Shown here: positions 9,565 through 19,389 of the stretch, one piece after another
How the letters are laid out: each line of letters begins with the position of its first letter
Position numbering within the stretch: the first letter of the stretch is position 1
DNA from: Janthinobacterium sp. PC23-8
Lineage (GTDB): Bacteria > Pseudomonadota > Gammaproteobacteria > Burkholderiales > Burkholderiaceae_D
DNA length: 64,000 bases
Reading direction: 5' to 3'
Assembly: GCF_002250505.1 (NCBI RefSeq)
Contig: NZ_NJGY01000005.1
Span: 87,157 to 151,156 of the forward strand
The notes under the pieces: generated by a model
Database searches by the model: none
Seen by the model: the letters and a program-made list of their open reading frames with translations, nothing else
Told to the model about the DNA's origin: nothing
Translations under genes and position numbers: made by a program

Positions 9565-11654
9565 CAGGGCACCGTCGGCATGGCCTGGTATGGGGTTTCC
9601 CTGGTGCTTGGGCGGCTGTCGGCGCGCGCCTTCATGATGGTGCGGATGCCGAACAGCAGCACGCTGATCACCACGATCACGAAGAAGCCGGCCAGGCCCG
9701 CATCGAGGTAATCGTTGAAGATAATCTGCTGCATCTGCGCCACCGACTTGGCTGGCGCCAGCAACTGGCCGGCGTCGAGCGCGGCCGAATATTTGTCGGC
9801 ATGGGCCAGGAAGCCGACGCGCGGATTGGCGTCGAAAATCTTTTGCCAGCCGGCCGTCAGGGTGCACAGCAGCAGCCAGATGGTCGGCGTGATCGTCACC
9901 CACGCATACTGGCCGCGCTTCATCTTGAACAGCACGCAGGTGCCGAGGATCAGCGCAATGGCCGCCAGCATCTGGTTGGCGATGCCGAACAGCGGCCACA
10001 AGGTATTGATGCCGCCCAGCGGATCGACCACGCCCTGGTACAGGAAGTAGCCCCAGGCCGCCACGCACAGGCCCGTGGCCAGCAGGTTGGCGATCACGTT
10101 TTCCGTCTGTTTCAGCGCTGGCACAAAGCTGCCCAGCAAGTCTTGCAGCATGAAGCGGCCGGCGCGCGTGCCCGCATCGACGGCGGTCAGGATGAACAGC
10201 GCTTCGAACAGAATCGCGAAGTGGTACCAGAAGGCCATCATGGCCTTGCCGCCCATGGCGCCGGACAGGATTTGCGCCATGCCCACGGCCAGCGTCGGTG
10301 CGCCGCCGGCGCGCGAGATGATGGTGTGCTCGCCGACGTCCCTGGCGGTCTGCGTCAGCATGTCCGGCGTTACATAAAAGCCCCATTGCGAGATCGCCTG
10401 CGCGGCCGACTCGGCCGTGGTGCCGATCAGCGCGGCCGGGCTGTTCATGGCGAAATAGATGCCCGGCTCGATGGTCGAGGCGGCCACCAGCGCCATGATG
10501 GCGACAAAGGACTCCATCAGCATGGCGCCATAGCCGATAAAGCGGGCGTGGCTTTCGTTTTCGATCATCTTCGGCGTGGTGCCCGACGAGATCAGGGCAT
10601 GGAAGCCCGACACGGCGCCGCAAGCGATGGTAATGAACAGGAAGGGGAACAGATTGCCCGACCAGACCGGGCCGGAGCCGTCGATGAACTTGGTCATGGC
10701 CGGCATTTTCAGGTAGGGCGCGACGACGATGATGCCGATCGCCAGGCCCAGGATGGTGCCGATTTTCAGGAACGTGGACAGATAATCGCGCGGCGCCAGC
10801 AGCAGCCACACCGGCAGCACGGAAGCGATAAAGCCGTAGCCGATCAGCATCCAGGTCAGCTCGGTCCCGGTAAAGGTGAACATGGCGCCCAGCACGGCGT
10901 GTTCCTGCACGTACTGGCCGCCGATAATGGCCAGCATCAGCAACACAAAACCGATGACCGACACTTCGCCGATGCGCCCGACGCGGATAAAGCGCGAGTA
11001 CACGCCCATGAACAGCGCGATGGGAATCGTCGCCATCACGGTAAAGCTGCCCCATGGCGAGCCGGTCAGCGCCTTGACGACGATCAGGGCCAGCACGGCC
11101 AGGATAATCACCATGATCATGAAGCAACCAAGCAGGGCGATCAGGCCGGGAATCTCGCCCAGTTCGGCCTTGATCAGGTCGCCCAGCGAGCGGCCGTCGC
11201 GGCGCATGGAAATGAACAGCACGATAAAGTCCTGCACTGCGCCGGCAAACACCACGCCAGCGAGAATCCACAGCATGCCGGGCAGGTAGCCCATTTGCGC
11301 GGCCAGCACGGGGCCGACCAATGGGCCGGCGCCGGCGATGGCCGCGAAGTGGTGGCCGAACAGCACATATTTATTGGTGGGCACGTGGTCCAGGCCATCG
11401 TTGTGCTTGAAGGCCGGGGTCATGCGGCGTGCATCGAGTCCCAGCACCTTGTCGGCGATAAACAGGCTGTAGAAACGGTAGGCGATCAGATAGACGCAGA
11501 CGGCGGCGATGACGATCCAGATGGCGCTGATCGGTTCGCCGCGCTGCAGGGCGACCACGCCCAGCGACGCCGCGCCGGCCAGCGCAAGCGCTGCCCAGCC
11601 GAGCTGTTTGAAAATGCGGTTCATGCTTCCTCCAGAAATTGACGGGTGCTGCAC
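9564..11654 (-). CDS. cstA: CstA family carbon-starvation / pyruvate-peptide transporter
   Basis: A 696-residue inner membrane protein with many hydrophobic segments. It shows the CstA signatures GHHFAAIAGAGPLVGPVLAAQMGYLPG near the N-terminus, RDGRSLGDLIKAELGEIPG, and SGFHALISSGTTPKMIENESHARFIGYGAMLMES in the centre. E. coli relatives CstA and BtsT take up pyruvate and possibly peptides when carbon is scarce. Its partner ybdD follows with a one-base overlap. It is transcribed away from a sensor kinase/response regulator pair across a 200-base intergenic region. That arrangement resembles control of btsT by a pyruvate-sensing two-component system, but that comparison is inference. Confidence 0.93.
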   Translation of the reverse strand: MQHPSISGGSMNRIFKQLGWAALALAGAASLGVVALQRGEPISAIWIVIAAVCVYLIAYRFYSLFIADKVLGLDARRMTPAFKHNDGLDHVPTNKYVLFGHHFAAIAGAGPLVGPVLAAQMGYLPGMLWILAGVVFAGAVQDFIVLFISMRRDGRSLGDLIKAELGEIPGLIALLGCFMIMVIILAVLALIVVKALTGSPWGSFTVMATIPIALFMGVYSRFIRVGRIGEVSVIGFVLLMLAIIGGQYVQEHAVLGAMFTFTGTELTWMLIGYGFIASVLPVWLLLAPRDYLSTFLKIGTILGLAIGIIVVAPYLKMPAMTKFIDGSGPVWSGNLFPFLFITIACGAVSGFHALISSGTTPKMIENESHARFIGYGAMLMESFVAIMALVAASTIEPGIYFAMNSPAALIGTTAESAAQAISQWGFYVTPDMLTQTARDVGEHTIISRAGGAPTLAVGMAQILSGAMGGKAMMAFWYHFAILFEALFILTAVDAGTRAGRFMLQDLLGSFVPALKQTENVIANLLATGLCVAAWGYFLYQGVVDPLGGINTLWPLFGIANQMLAAIALILGTCVLFKMKRGQYAWVTITPTIWLLLCTLTAGWQKIFDANPRVGFLAHADKYSAALDAGQLLAPAKSVAQMQQIIFNDYLDAGLAGFFVIVVISVLLFGIRTIMKARADSRPSTRETPYQAMPTVP

Positions 11655-11856
11655 CCTGTGTCGGTTACCCTGTGGTGCACTGGTCGTTGCCAGTTTGTTC
11701 AGTCAGCGCAGCTTATGCCGAGTATTCACCAATCGTATAATGCTGGCAAGCGCACCACTACGCAGTCCGCCTCAGTATTACTACGCAGAGCCGGGCCCAG
11801 TAGCCGCGTAAAATCGCAGTTTCGATTGTTTACTTCCACCTCCATTGCGCCAGGTC

Positions 11857-13239
11857 ATGAAACTACGACAGAAAGTCATCTTCCTGGCCATCACGCCGCT
11901 GATCCTGGCCATGTGCGCGATCGCCTTTGCTGTGCGTCACCAGGCCTTGATCCTGGCCGAGCAGCAGCGCGCCACCATCGAGCAGGCGTATCTGGCCAGC
12001 AAGGAATCCGAACTCAAGCACTATGTGACGCTGGCCAGCCACTCGATTGCCAAGCTGGTCAAGTCGGGCCGCAAGGACGCCGCCACGCAAGAGGAAGCCA
12101 AGCGCATCCTGGCCGCGCTCAGCTATGGCGACGACGGCTATTTCTTTATCTACGATCTGCAAGGCAACTCGCTGATGCACCCGCGCCAGCCCGAACTGGT
12201 GGGGCAGAACCTGTGGCAGCTGCGCGATGCGGACGGCAACCTGACCATCCAGCGTCTGATGCAGCGCGCCAGGAGTGGCGGCGGCTTCGAGCGCTACAAC
12301 TGGGTCAAGCCGTCGAGCAATAAATCGGCGCCCAAGCTGGGCTATGTGATCCTGATGCCGGAATGGGGCTGGATGATGGGCACCGGCATTTATATGGACG
12401 ATGTGGACCAGGCGCTGGCCAAGGTCGGCGCCCAGCAGTTCGCCAATATCCGCTCGACCATGCTGTGGATCGCGGCCATTGCCATCCTCGGTTCGCTGGT
12501 GGTGGCCGGCTGCGGCCTGGTACTGAATATCCGCGAACTGCGCGTGGCCGACGCCAAGCTGAAAGTGCTGGCGCAAAGAGTGGTCGAATCGCAGGAGGAA
12601 GAGCGGGCGCGGCTGTCGCGCGATCTGCATGACGGCATCAGCCAGTGGCTGGTATCGATCAAGCTGCAGATCGAGGCCGGCATCGCGCGCCTGGCCGGCA
12701 ATGCCGACCAGCAAGCCCGTGCGCCGGCCACTTTCGAGCGGGCCGCCGAGCAACTGAACAAGGTGCTTGGCGAAGTGCGCCGCATTTCGCACAACCTGCG
12801 CCCGGCCATCCTGGACGACCTGGGCCTGGGCGCGGCGCTGGACCACCTGGTGCACGAATACAATGACAGCAGCCGCGCCCAGGCCGGCTTTGCCGCCAGC
12901 CCGCCAGGGGCCGGCGAAGGCTTGCCCGACATGGTCAACACGGTGCTGTTCCGTATCGCCCAGGAAGCGCTGACCAACAGCGAGCGCCACGCCCATGCCA
13001 GCACGGTCGCGGTCAGCCTGCGCGAAGCGCAGGGGGCGGTCGAGCTGCGCATCGAGGATAATGGCGGCGGTTTCGACGCCGACGGCATCGCCCTGCATCC
13101 GCAGCGCGGCATCGGCCTGCGCAACATGACCGAGCGCATGGAAGCCATCGGCGGCAGCCTGCATATCGCCTCGTCAGCCAGCGGCACGGTGGTGCTGGCG
13201 CGCCTGCCCTTCACTCATAAAGAGATCACAACATCATGA
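11857..13239 (+). CDS. Cache-domain sensor histidine kinase, NarX/UhpB-like
   Basis: About 460 residues. Membrane helices at roughly 7-28 and 201-225 enclose a single Cache-type sensor (YFFIYDLQGNSLMHPRQPELVGQNLW; GYVILMPEWGWMMGTGIYMDDV), a fold that binds small carboxylates in relatives. A HisKA_3 dimerisation domain with RDLHDGISQWL (His near 258) and an HATPase domain with EALTNSERHAHA, DNGGGF and GIGLRNMTERM follow. I chose ATG 11857; a TTG four codons earlier is also possible. A TATAAT at 11736-11741 could be its -10 box, with a poor -35. It overlaps the regulator gene by four bases (ATGA). The neighbouring cstA suggests the signal may be pyruvate or a related acid. Confidence 0.9.
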   Translation: MKLRQKVIFLAITPLILAMCAIAFAVRHQALILAEQQRATIEQAYLASKESELKHYVTLASHSIAKLVKSGRKDAATQEEAKRILAALSYGDDGYFFIYDLQGNSLMHPRQPELVGQNLWQLRDADGNLTIQRLMQRARSGGGFERYNWVKPSSNKSAPKLGYVILMPEWGWMMGTGIYMDDVDQALAKVGAQQFANIRSTMLWIAAIAILGSLVVAGCGLVLNIRELRVADAKLKVLAQRVVESQEEERARLSRDLHDGISQWLVSIKLQIEAGIARLAGNADQQARAPATFERAAEQLNKVLGEVRRISHNLRPAILDDLGLGAALDHLVHEYNDSSRAQAGFAASPPGAGEGLPDMVNTVLFRIAQEALTNSERHAHASTVAVSLREAQGAVELRIEDNGGGFDADGIALHPQRGIGLRNMTERMEAIGGSLHIASSASGTVVLARLPFTHKEITTS

Positions 13240-13871
13240 CCGAAACAATACGCATCCTGCTGGTCGACGATCACCCGCTGGTGCGCGACGGCTTGCGCGC
13301 GCGCCTGGAAGCGGTGCCGCATTTCGATGTGGTGGCCGAGGCCGGCGGTGCGGACGAGGCATTGGAACAGGCGCGCGCGCATCAGGTGGACCTGGTGCTG
13401 ATGGACATCAATATGCGCGGCACCAACGGGATTGAAGCAACCGGCCTGTTCAAGCGGGCGTTTCCGCAGATTGCCGTGCTGATCCTGTCCATGCACGACA
13501 AGCTCGAATACGTATCGCAGGCGATCGCCGCCGGCGCGCGCGGCTATGTGCTGAAGGATGCGCCGGGCAAGGATATCGTCTTCGCCATCGAAACGGTGAT
13601 GTCCGGCGGCATTTATTACAGCGCGGCGCTGGCGCGGCAATTGTCACGCCCGCAAGTGCAAGACACTTTCCTGACCCTGCGCGAACAGCAGGTGCTGCAG
13701 CATATCGCGGCCGGCCAGTCGAACAAGCAGATCGCGCGCGAGCTGGACCTGAGCGTGCGCACGGTGGAAACCCATCGCCTGAACATCAAGCGCAAGCTCG
13801 GTATAGAAGGGCAGGCCGAACTGATCAAATATGCGGTCGAGCACGCGCAATTCGATGGCGGCGGCGCCTGA
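13236..13871 (+). CDS. NarL/FixJ family response regulator
   Basis: A 211-residue DNA-binding regulator. The N-terminal receiver has the acidic pair in LLVDDHPLVRDGL and a phospho-acceptor Asp in VLMDINMRGTNG near residue 56. The C-terminal LuxR-type helix-turn-helix reads LREQQVLQHIAAGQSNKQIA, then a recognition helix with SVRTVETHRLNIKRKLG. The start overlaps the kinase stop (ATGA), so the two are made together. The likely target is the divergent cstA-ybdD promoter region, by position only. Confidence 0.94.
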   Translation: MTETIRILLVDDHPLVRDGLRARLEAVPHFDVVAEAGGADEALEQARAHQVDLVLMDINMRGTNGIEATGLFKRAFPQIAVLILSMHDKLEYVSQAIAAGARGYVLKDAPGKDIVFAIETVMSGGIYYSAALARQLSRPQVQDTFLTLREQQVLQHIAAGQSNKQIARELDLSVRTVETHRLNIKRKLGIEGQAELIKYAVEHAQFDGGGA

Positions 13872-14061
13872 TGGAGACGGCGGCAGATGGTCGTGGTTTC
13901 TTGTTGGAATGTTTTCTGAACATTTATTGCTAATATAAAACTGTTTCATTCGTGAGATTCGGATAGAATGATTCTTGCTGTCGAAGTGTCATGCCTGATG
14001 GCAGTGGCTTATTTGCGGCCAGTTCATGAACACTTTTTGCCTTATCCACACGAGATGATCG

Positions 14062-15249
14062 ATGTCAGCGTCTGAATCAAACCTGTTTCCTTTGGTGGGA
14101 TTACAAGCAGTTGCAAATGCGCACAACGAGTGGGTCGCCGTCAGCTTCCATCTTCCGCCGCAAGCCGGCGAGGCGTTGCTGAGCGCACTGGCTGCGGCCG
14201 ATGTCTACGCTCACCTGGCGCCGCTCGACTGCATCATTCCCCTCAGCGAGCCGCACGGCGCCGATGAACCCTTGCTGGCCCGCTTGTTGCCGCAGCTCCC
14301 GCCACAGCGCACCATTTTCCGCTTGCCCGCCGCCGCTGCCGCCAACGAGCAAGTACAACAACTCTGTTTGCAATGGCGCGAGGCTGGCTACCGCATCGTG
14401 CTCGACGGTCCTGGCGCCGGCCCTGTGGCGGCGGCCCGGATCGACGCGCGCGCGCTGGGCATCGATGCGGCCGGCGAATTGCCGGGCCTGCATCAGCTGA
14501 TGACATTGCCGGGTCCGCACCTGGCCTACAATATTGCCGACAGCGACAGCCTGGCCCGGCTGTCGGCGCTGGGAGTGAGCTGGTTTGCCGGCGACTATGC
14601 GCTGCATGGCGCGCGCCGCCAGAGCGACGCGGAAGAGGGCACCTCGCGCCGCCGCGTGCTGGTGCTGCTGGGCCTGCTGGCGCGCGACGCCGACGTGCAG
14701 GAACTCGAAGTACCGTTGAAGCAAGATCCCGAGCTGGCCTATCATCTGCTCAAGCTGGTCAACTCGGCCGCCTTCGGTTTCACGGCGACTATCACCAGTT
14801 TTCATCAGGCCATCACCCTGCTGGGCCGGCGCCAGCTGCAGCGCTGGCTGCAATTGCTGCTGTATGCGCGTCAGCAGGACGATGGCAAGATCAATGCGCT
14901 GTTGCCGCTGGCGGCCGTGCGCGGGGCGCAGATGGAGTCACTGTGCCAGTTGCGCGGCGGCGAACGCGCGGCGCAAGACCTGGCCTTCATGACCGGCGTG
15001 TTTTCCCTGCTCGACACCTTGCTGGGCATGTCGATGGCCGACATTATCGCCACCCTGAACCTGGACCCTGCCGTCGCCGGCGCCTTGCTCGAACGCAGCG
15101 GCGAACTGGGCGCCATGCTGGCGCTGGCCGAAAGCGGCGCCACGCCGACGCCCGCCAGCCTGGCGCGCGCCGGCGTCGATGGCGCAAGCTATTGGCGCAG
15201 CCTGCTGCAAGCCTATCAGTGGGCCATCACGGTGAGCCGGAACCTCTGA
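14062..15249 (+). CDS. EAL-like/HDOD domain signalling protein
   Basis: A 395-residue soluble protein. The C-terminal half (about 195-390) is an HDOD domain, with [21 protein letters not shown] followed by [24 protein letters not shown]. The N-terminal half aligns in layout with the degenerate EAL part of YuxH-type proteins but lacks the catalytic EAL and DDFGTG motifs, so it probably does not cut cyclic di-GMP. Such proteins act as scaffolds in signalling, motility or stress. The next gene, an active-looking GGDEF-EAL enzyme, begins one base after its stop, so the two form an operon. The 190 bases upstream are AT-rich and probably hold its promoter. Confidence 0.85.
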   Translation: MSASESNLFPLVGLQAVANAHNEWVAVSFHLPPQAGEALLSALAAADVYAHLAPLDCIIPLSEPHGADEPLLARLLPQLPPQRTIFRLPAAAAANEQVQQLCLQWREAGYRIVLDGPGAGPVAAARIDARALGIDAAGELPGLHQLMTLPGPHLAYNIADSDSLARLSALGVSWFAGDYALHGARRQSDAEEGTSRRRVLVLLGLLARDADVQELEVPLKQDPELAYHLLKLVNSAAFGFTATITSFHQAITLLGRRQLQRWLQLLLYARQQDDGKINALLPLAAVRGAQMESLCQLRGGERAAQDLAFMTGVFSLLDTLLGMSMADIIATLNLDPAVAGALLERSGELGAMLALAESGATPTPASLARAGVDGASYWRSLLQAYQWAITVSRNL

Positions 15250-15250
15250 C

Positions 15251-17290
15251 ATGACCATGCTGCCGGTATCGAATACGCTGAGCGACAGCGCCGCCCTGTG
15301 CGACGCGGTGGTACGCCTGCGCGGCGCGGCCCTGGTGACGGAACTGGGCCGTATCGCCGGCAGCGTGATGGCCAGCGCGCACGGCGAGTTCCTGCCGTGC
15401 GCCCTGGGCGACGCACCTGCCGCACTGCTTGTCCCTGAGCCCTCAGGATTACTGCAGGAAATCAGTTTCGACGGCCATTGCTTCGGCCACTATCGCGTGG
15501 CCGGCAAGCACAGCTATAACGAGAGCGACCGCCGCCACCTGTCCAGCCTGGCGTCGCTGACGGCCGGCGTGCTGCAGGTGCACTCGCTGGCGCAGCGCTC
15601 CACGCATGCGTTCGCGCAGGTCGAAGCGTTGCTGGCGCAACAGACGCAGATCCTCGACCAACTGCACGAATCGGTGCTGACGATGGACTTGACGGGCTAT
15701 ATCACCAGCTGGAACAAGGGCGCCGAACGCTTGTTCGGCTACTCGTCGGTGGAAGCGGTGGGCCGCAACATCCTGTTTTTATATGACGACGAAGACACCG
15801 GTTTCCACGACGCCTTCCTGGAGCAGGGCGGGCGCCTGATGGAAGTGCGGCGCAAAAAGAAATCCGGCGAAGTCTTCTGGGCCAGCCTGTCGCTATCGCC
15901 GCTGCGCGACCTCGACGAGCGTCCGGTGGGCCTGATCGCCTACCTGACCGACATTACCGAACGCAAGCTGGCCGAAGAGCGCCTGCATCATCTTGCCTAT
16001 TACGACGCGCTGACCAGCCTGCCGAACCGTACCTTGCTGACCAAACTGGCGGACCAGGCCCTCTCCGTGGCCCTGCGCAGCAAGATGCTTGGCTGCATGC
16101 TGTTCATCGACCTGAACCGCTTCAAGCTGATCAACGATACGCTGGGCCGGCGCATCGGCGACGAACTGCTGCGCCAGGTGTCGGTCCGCTTTCGCAAGGT
16201 GCTGCGCGACCAGGACCTGGTAGCGCGCCTGGGCGGCGATGAATTCGCCGTTGGCCTGTTCGACATCAGCCAGCATTTTGAAGCGAGCACGGTGGCGCAA
16301 AAGCTGTTGGCTTCACTGGTGGAACCGTTCCTGATCGAAGGCCACGACCTGCGCGTGGGCGCCAGCATCGGCATCAGCGTCTACCCGCAAGACGGCCACG
16401 ACGCCGAAACCCTGCTGCGCCTGGCCGACATCGCCATGTACCGGGCCAAGCAGGACGGCGGCGGCGACGCCGAAAGCGTGGCCTTCTACAGCCATGACAT
16501 GAACCTGGGCATGCAAGCGCGCATGCGCCTGGAAACCGGCCTGCGCCAGGCCCTGGCGGAACATCAATTGCTGCTGCACTACCAGCCGAAATACGCACTG
16601 GGCAGTGGGCGCATGATCGGCGCCGAAGCGCTGGTGCGCTGGCGCCACCCGGTGCACGGCATGATTCCGCCGGCCGACTTCATCCCGCTGGCCGAATCGA
16701 CGGGCCTGGTGGTGCAAGTGGGCGAATGGGTGCTGGAAGCGGCCTGCGCCCAGGCGCAAGCGTGGAAACAGGCCGGCCTGTCCCCGATCCGCATCGCCGT
16801 CAACGTTTCCGCCCGCGAATTCACCTCGGCCCTGCCAACCCGGGTGGCCGCGATGCTGGAGCGCTACGGCCTGGACGCCGCCTGGCTGGAACTGGAAATC
16901 ACCGAAAGCACGCTGATGCACAACATCGAGCGCGTGATCGGCATCATGGACCGCATCACGGCGCTGGGCGTGGCGCTGTCGCTGGACGACTTCGGCACCG
17001 GATACTCGAGCCTGTCGTACCTGAAGCGTTTCCCGATCGACACCTTGAAGATCGACCGGTCTTTTACCACCGGCATCCCGTCGGACGCCAGCGACTGCGC
17101 GATTGCCACCACCATCATCAGCATCGCCCAGCAGCTGCATCACAAGGTGATTGCGGAAGGCGTGGAAACGGCGGAGCAGATGGCCTTCCTGAACAGTGCT
17201 GGTTGCGACGAAGTGCAAGGCTACCTGTTCTCGCGCCCGCTGCCGGCCGAAGAGTTCGAACGGGTGTTGCGGAAAAACTGGGACGTGTAA
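15251..17290 (+). CDS. PAS-GGDEF-EAL cyclic di-GMP enzyme
   Basis: A 679-residue cytoplasmic protein without membrane segments. Residues 1-125 form an uncertain, possibly GAF-like domain. PAS occupies about 130-245 ([20 protein letters not shown]; linker [12 protein letters not shown]). GGDEF has an intact [10 protein letters not shown] near 326-335. EAL has [12 protein letters not shown] near 458, EITEST, and [16 protein letters not shown]. Both activities could be present; in many such fusions one domain is regulatory. It is translated directly after the HDOD gene and followed by the tRNA-Ser promoter. Confidence 0.92.
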   Translation: MTMLPVSNTLSDSAALCDAVVRLRGAALVTELGRIAGSVMASAHGEFLPCALGDAPAALLVPEPSGLLQEISFDGHCFGHYRVAGKHSYNESDRRHLSSLASLTAGVLQVHSLAQRSTHAFAQVEALLAQQTQILDQLHESVLTMDLTGYITSWNKGAERLFGYSSVEAVGRNILFLYDDEDTGFHDAFLEQGGRLMEVRRKKKSGEVFWASLSLSPLRDLDERPVGLIAYLTDITERKLAEERLHHLAYYDALTSLPNRTLLTKLADQALSVALRSKMLGCMLFIDLNRFKLINDTLGRRIGDELLRQVSVRFRKVLRDQDLVARLGGDEFAVGLFDISQHFEASTVAQKLLASLVEPFLIEGHDLRVGASIGISVYPQDGHDAETLLRLADIAMYRAKQDGGGDAESVAFYSHDMNLGMQARMRLETGLRQALAEHQLLLHYQPKYALGSGRMIGAEALVRWRHPVHGMIPPADFIPLAESTGLVVQVGEWVLEAACAQAQAWKQAGLSPIRIAVNVSAREFTSALPTRVAAMLERYGLDAAWLELEITESTLMHNIERVIGIMDRITALGVALSLDDFGTGYSSLSYLKRFPIDTLKIDRSFTTGIPSDASDCAIATTIISIAQQLHHKVIAEGVETAEQMAFLNSAGCDEVQGYLFSRPLPAEEFERVLRKNWDV

Positions 17291-17330
17291 GCCCCGCCAC
17301 CGAAGAATTGCCTCGTTCCTCGTCCATCCA

Positions 17331-17359
17331 TTGGTAAGCCCGCAAGCTTTATGTATAAT
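17331..17359 (+). promoter_or_regulatory. Sigma-70 promoter of tRNA-Ser
   Basis: TTGGTA at 17331-17336 and a consensus TATAAT at 17354-17359 are separated by 17 bases, with the mature tRNA beginning 10 bases after the -10 box. The -35 box differs from TTGACA at two positions. Confidence 0.85.
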
Positions 17360-17368
17360 GCAGGCTCC

Positions 17369-17458
17369 GGAAGCGTGGCCGAGTGGTTGAAGGCACTAGT
17401 CTTGAAAACTAGCGACGGGTTACACTGTTCGTGAGTTCGAATCTCACCGCTTCCGCCA
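17369..17458 (+). tRNA. serT: tRNA-Ser (anticodon TGA)
   Basis: A 90-base class II tRNA with encoded CCA. The acceptor stem pairs GGAAGCG with CGCTTCC. The anticodon loop CTTGAAA has TGA at 17403-17405, reading UCA. A long variable arm (GACGGGTTACACTGTTCGT) and the T-loop TTCGAAT are present. The sequence closely follows the E. coli tRNA-Ser(UGA) pattern. It has its own promoter and terminator. The 3' end is a typical integrase target, and a partial inverted copy lies just downstream. Confidence 0.97.
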
Positions 17459-17467
17459 GGCAATAAG

Positions 17468-17494
17468 AAACCGCCTTCGAGGCGGTTTTTTATT
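17468..17494 (+). terminator. Rho-independent terminator after tRNA-Ser
   Basis: AAACCGCCT (17468-17476), loop TCG, AGGCGGTTT (17480-17488), then more T residues. The hairpin starts 10 bases after the tRNA CCA. It is nested in a longer inverted repeat made by the tRNA 3' end and its reversed copy. Confidence 0.92.
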
Positions 17495-17497
17495 GCC

Positions 17498-17545
17498 TGG
17501 CGGAAGCGAGCAGGGCGCCTGCGCGCCCTGCGTGTGAGATTCGAA
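17498..17545 (-). repeat. Reversed partial copy of the tRNA-Ser 3' end, split by a palindrome
   Basis: TGGCGGAAGCG (17498-17508) and GTGAGATTCGAA (17534-17545) are together the exact reverse complement of the last 23 bases of the tRNA (T-arm plus acceptor strand plus CCA). They are separated by 25 bases holding a perfect 9-bp palindrome, GCAGGGCGC / GCGCCCTGC (17510-17518 with 17523-17531). The copy continues backwards through the bases flanking the terminator (GGCAATAA / TTATTGCC). Confidence 0.9.
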
Positions 17546-17710
17546 GGGCTGGGCCTACCAGCCCAGTCCGCCCCGAATCGCCCATCTGCTGCCGCTGCGC
17601 GGCAGCCCCGCGCGCCGTGGGCGCGCGTTCGTGGTTCCAATCAGGTTTTCGGCTGAACCCGCTTCTACGGTGCCCTTGGCATTACGGATGAAGCGCAGTT
17701 TCCCGGACAC

Positions 17711-19111
17711 TTAAACCACCGCAGCGCTGAACGACTCGGGCCGTCGCGCAAGCAGCTGAGACAGTCGTTGAAGACCTGCCTGCAAGCGTCCACGGTCCTT
17801 GATGCACCCCAAAGAGATCCGAATGGCATTGACCGATCCGCTGCCGGTGGCGAAGGCTTCCGCCGGCGTGACGGCGATGCCGTAGGTAGCGGCCGTACGC
17901 GCAAGCTGGGAGGAGTTCCAGTACGCCGGCAACTCGAGCCATACATGCAGGCCGTCATCAAAGCCGCTGTACCGCCCCGCCAGAATATCGCGCGCCATCC
18001 GGTGGCGCAGGCGCGCTTCCTTGCGTACGCCTTGCACCAATTTGTCAGCCGAACCGTCGAGTATCCACTGCGTGGCCAGTGCGGCCGTCAGAGGCGCGAC
18101 CATCAGCGCAAAGGATCTGAGCGCGACGAGGAACCGTTCGCGCTCAATCGGGTCGCGTATCAGCACGAAGGCGACGCGCAGGCCGGGCGTCAGGCATTTC
18201 GACAGGGTCGAGATGTAGACCACCTGTTCCGGGGCAAACGTGGCAATCGGTGCTGGCGGGGCATCGGCAAGGAGCCAGTAGGGATCGTCCTCGACGATGC
18301 GTACATTGCAGCGCTGCGCGATGCCTGCGAGCTCCTTGCGCCGGCGTTCCGGCATGGTGATGGCGGTCGGGTTCTGTAATGTCGGATTGAGGTAGACCAG
18401 CCCGGGCTTGTGCTGGCGGCATGCTTGTTCGAGCATCTCGGGCACCATCCCGTGCTGGTCCGCTTGCACCGCAATGAGGTGCCGGCCGAATTGGCTCGCC
18501 GCAACACGCAAGCCGGGATAACTCGCTGGCTCTGCCAGGATGACATCGCCAGGCGCCGTCAGCGCAAGGATCAATGCGGCGATAGCCGCCTGCGCGCCCG
18601 GACAGACAAGCAGATGTCGGGTATCGAGCGGTCCGAACATCGGTGCCAGCCATTTGGCGCCAGCCTTGCGGTCGGAGTCGCTGCCCCCGCCCAAGTGGTA
18701 AGTCATCAGCAATTCATTATCTGCCCGCATCAGTACTTGAGACAAACCCTGTTTCAGCATGTCGTCGAAGTCCACGCCATCGGGCGGTGGTGGCGTATTC
18801 ATGGACAGGTCGAGGATGGCGGTCAATTCGACTTTCGGCGCCGCGACATAAGTGCCTCGGGCGCCGCGTCCTTCCAGCAAGTTGCGGCGCCTGGCTTCGT
18901 CGTAGGCGCGCGTGATCGTCGTCAGGTCGACGTCCAGCCGTGCCGCCAACTGGCGCTGCGCAGGCAGACGGTCACCAGGTGTCAACGATCCATCTGCCAC
19001 CGCCGCCTGCAACGCATCGGCAATCTGCAAAAAACGTGGCCCTTTGTTTGCGGCCAAGCGCGGCAACCAGTGCGGCATATTGTCATCTTGTATGGTTTTC
19101 AACTGGGACAT
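17711..19111 (-). CDS. MocR-family (GntR/aminotransferase) transcriptional regulator
   Basis: A 466-residue protein. Residues 20-90 form a GntR-type winged helix (LQAAVADGSLTPGDRLPAQRQLAARL, then TTITRAYDEARRRNLL). The rest is a fold-type I aminotransferase domain with the PLP-binding lysine expected in YISTLSKCLTPGLR near residue 306. MocR proteins such as PdxR and GabR sense PLP or amino acids and usually control a divergent neighbour. Here the divergent gene is a small membrane protein of unknown role, and no vitamin B6 or GABA gene is nearby, so the target is unclear. GACA-TTT-TGTC just ahead of the start could be part of an operator. Confidence 0.9.
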   Translation of the reverse strand: MSQLKTIQDDNMPHWLPRLAANKGPRFLQIADALQAAVADGSLTPGDRLPAQRQLAARLDVDLTTITRAYDEARRRNLLEGRGARGTYVAAPKVELTAILDLSMNTPPPPDGVDFDDMLKQGLSQVLMRADNELLMTYHLGGGSDSDRKAGAKWLAPMFGPLDTRHLLVCPGAQAAIAALILALTAPGDVILAEPASYPGLRVAASQFGRHLIAVQADQHGMVPEMLEQACRQHKPGLVYLNPTLQNPTAITMPERRRKELAGIAQRCNVRIVEDDPYWLLADAPPAPIATFAPEQVVYISTLSKCLTPGLRVAFVLIRDPIERERFLVALRSFALMVAPLTAALATQWILDGSADKLVQGVRKEARLRHRMARDILAGRYSGFDDGLHVWLELPAYWNSSQLARTAATYGIAVTPAEAFATGSGSVNAIRISLGCIKDRGRLQAGLQRLSQLLARRPESFSAAVV

Positions 19112-19389
19112 TTTGTCTCAATGTATGGAAATTGTTTTAAGGTAGTATGCCTCAGCGCGCGCGGCAACACCATCGTTGCATGGCCGTTGCTGACGTTGTC
19201 TCCTCTCTCATCCGCATTGGGCAAATCACTGCGCAAGATGCCATGGCTATTTCATGGCTCGCTATAATGAAAGATTGAACAGGATGCCAGGGGATGGTTC
19301 GAACAAAAAAATGAAGCTGCGCAAGCAGCGTTTTGAGGTAGCGATCCTCACGATAGATAGTGTCAAGTAATAGCCTGGAAATACTCAAA

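Noticed and set aside
9801-11642. A 613-codon plus-strand frame opposite cstA
   Set aside because: Low-complexity composition (Gln, His, Asp, Gly, Arg), no family, and complete overlap with an unambiguous transporter gene.
17498-17545. A second, reversed tRNA-Ser gene
   Set aside because: Only the 3' 23 bases are copied, and they are interrupted by 25 bases; no D-arm or anticodon arm exists.
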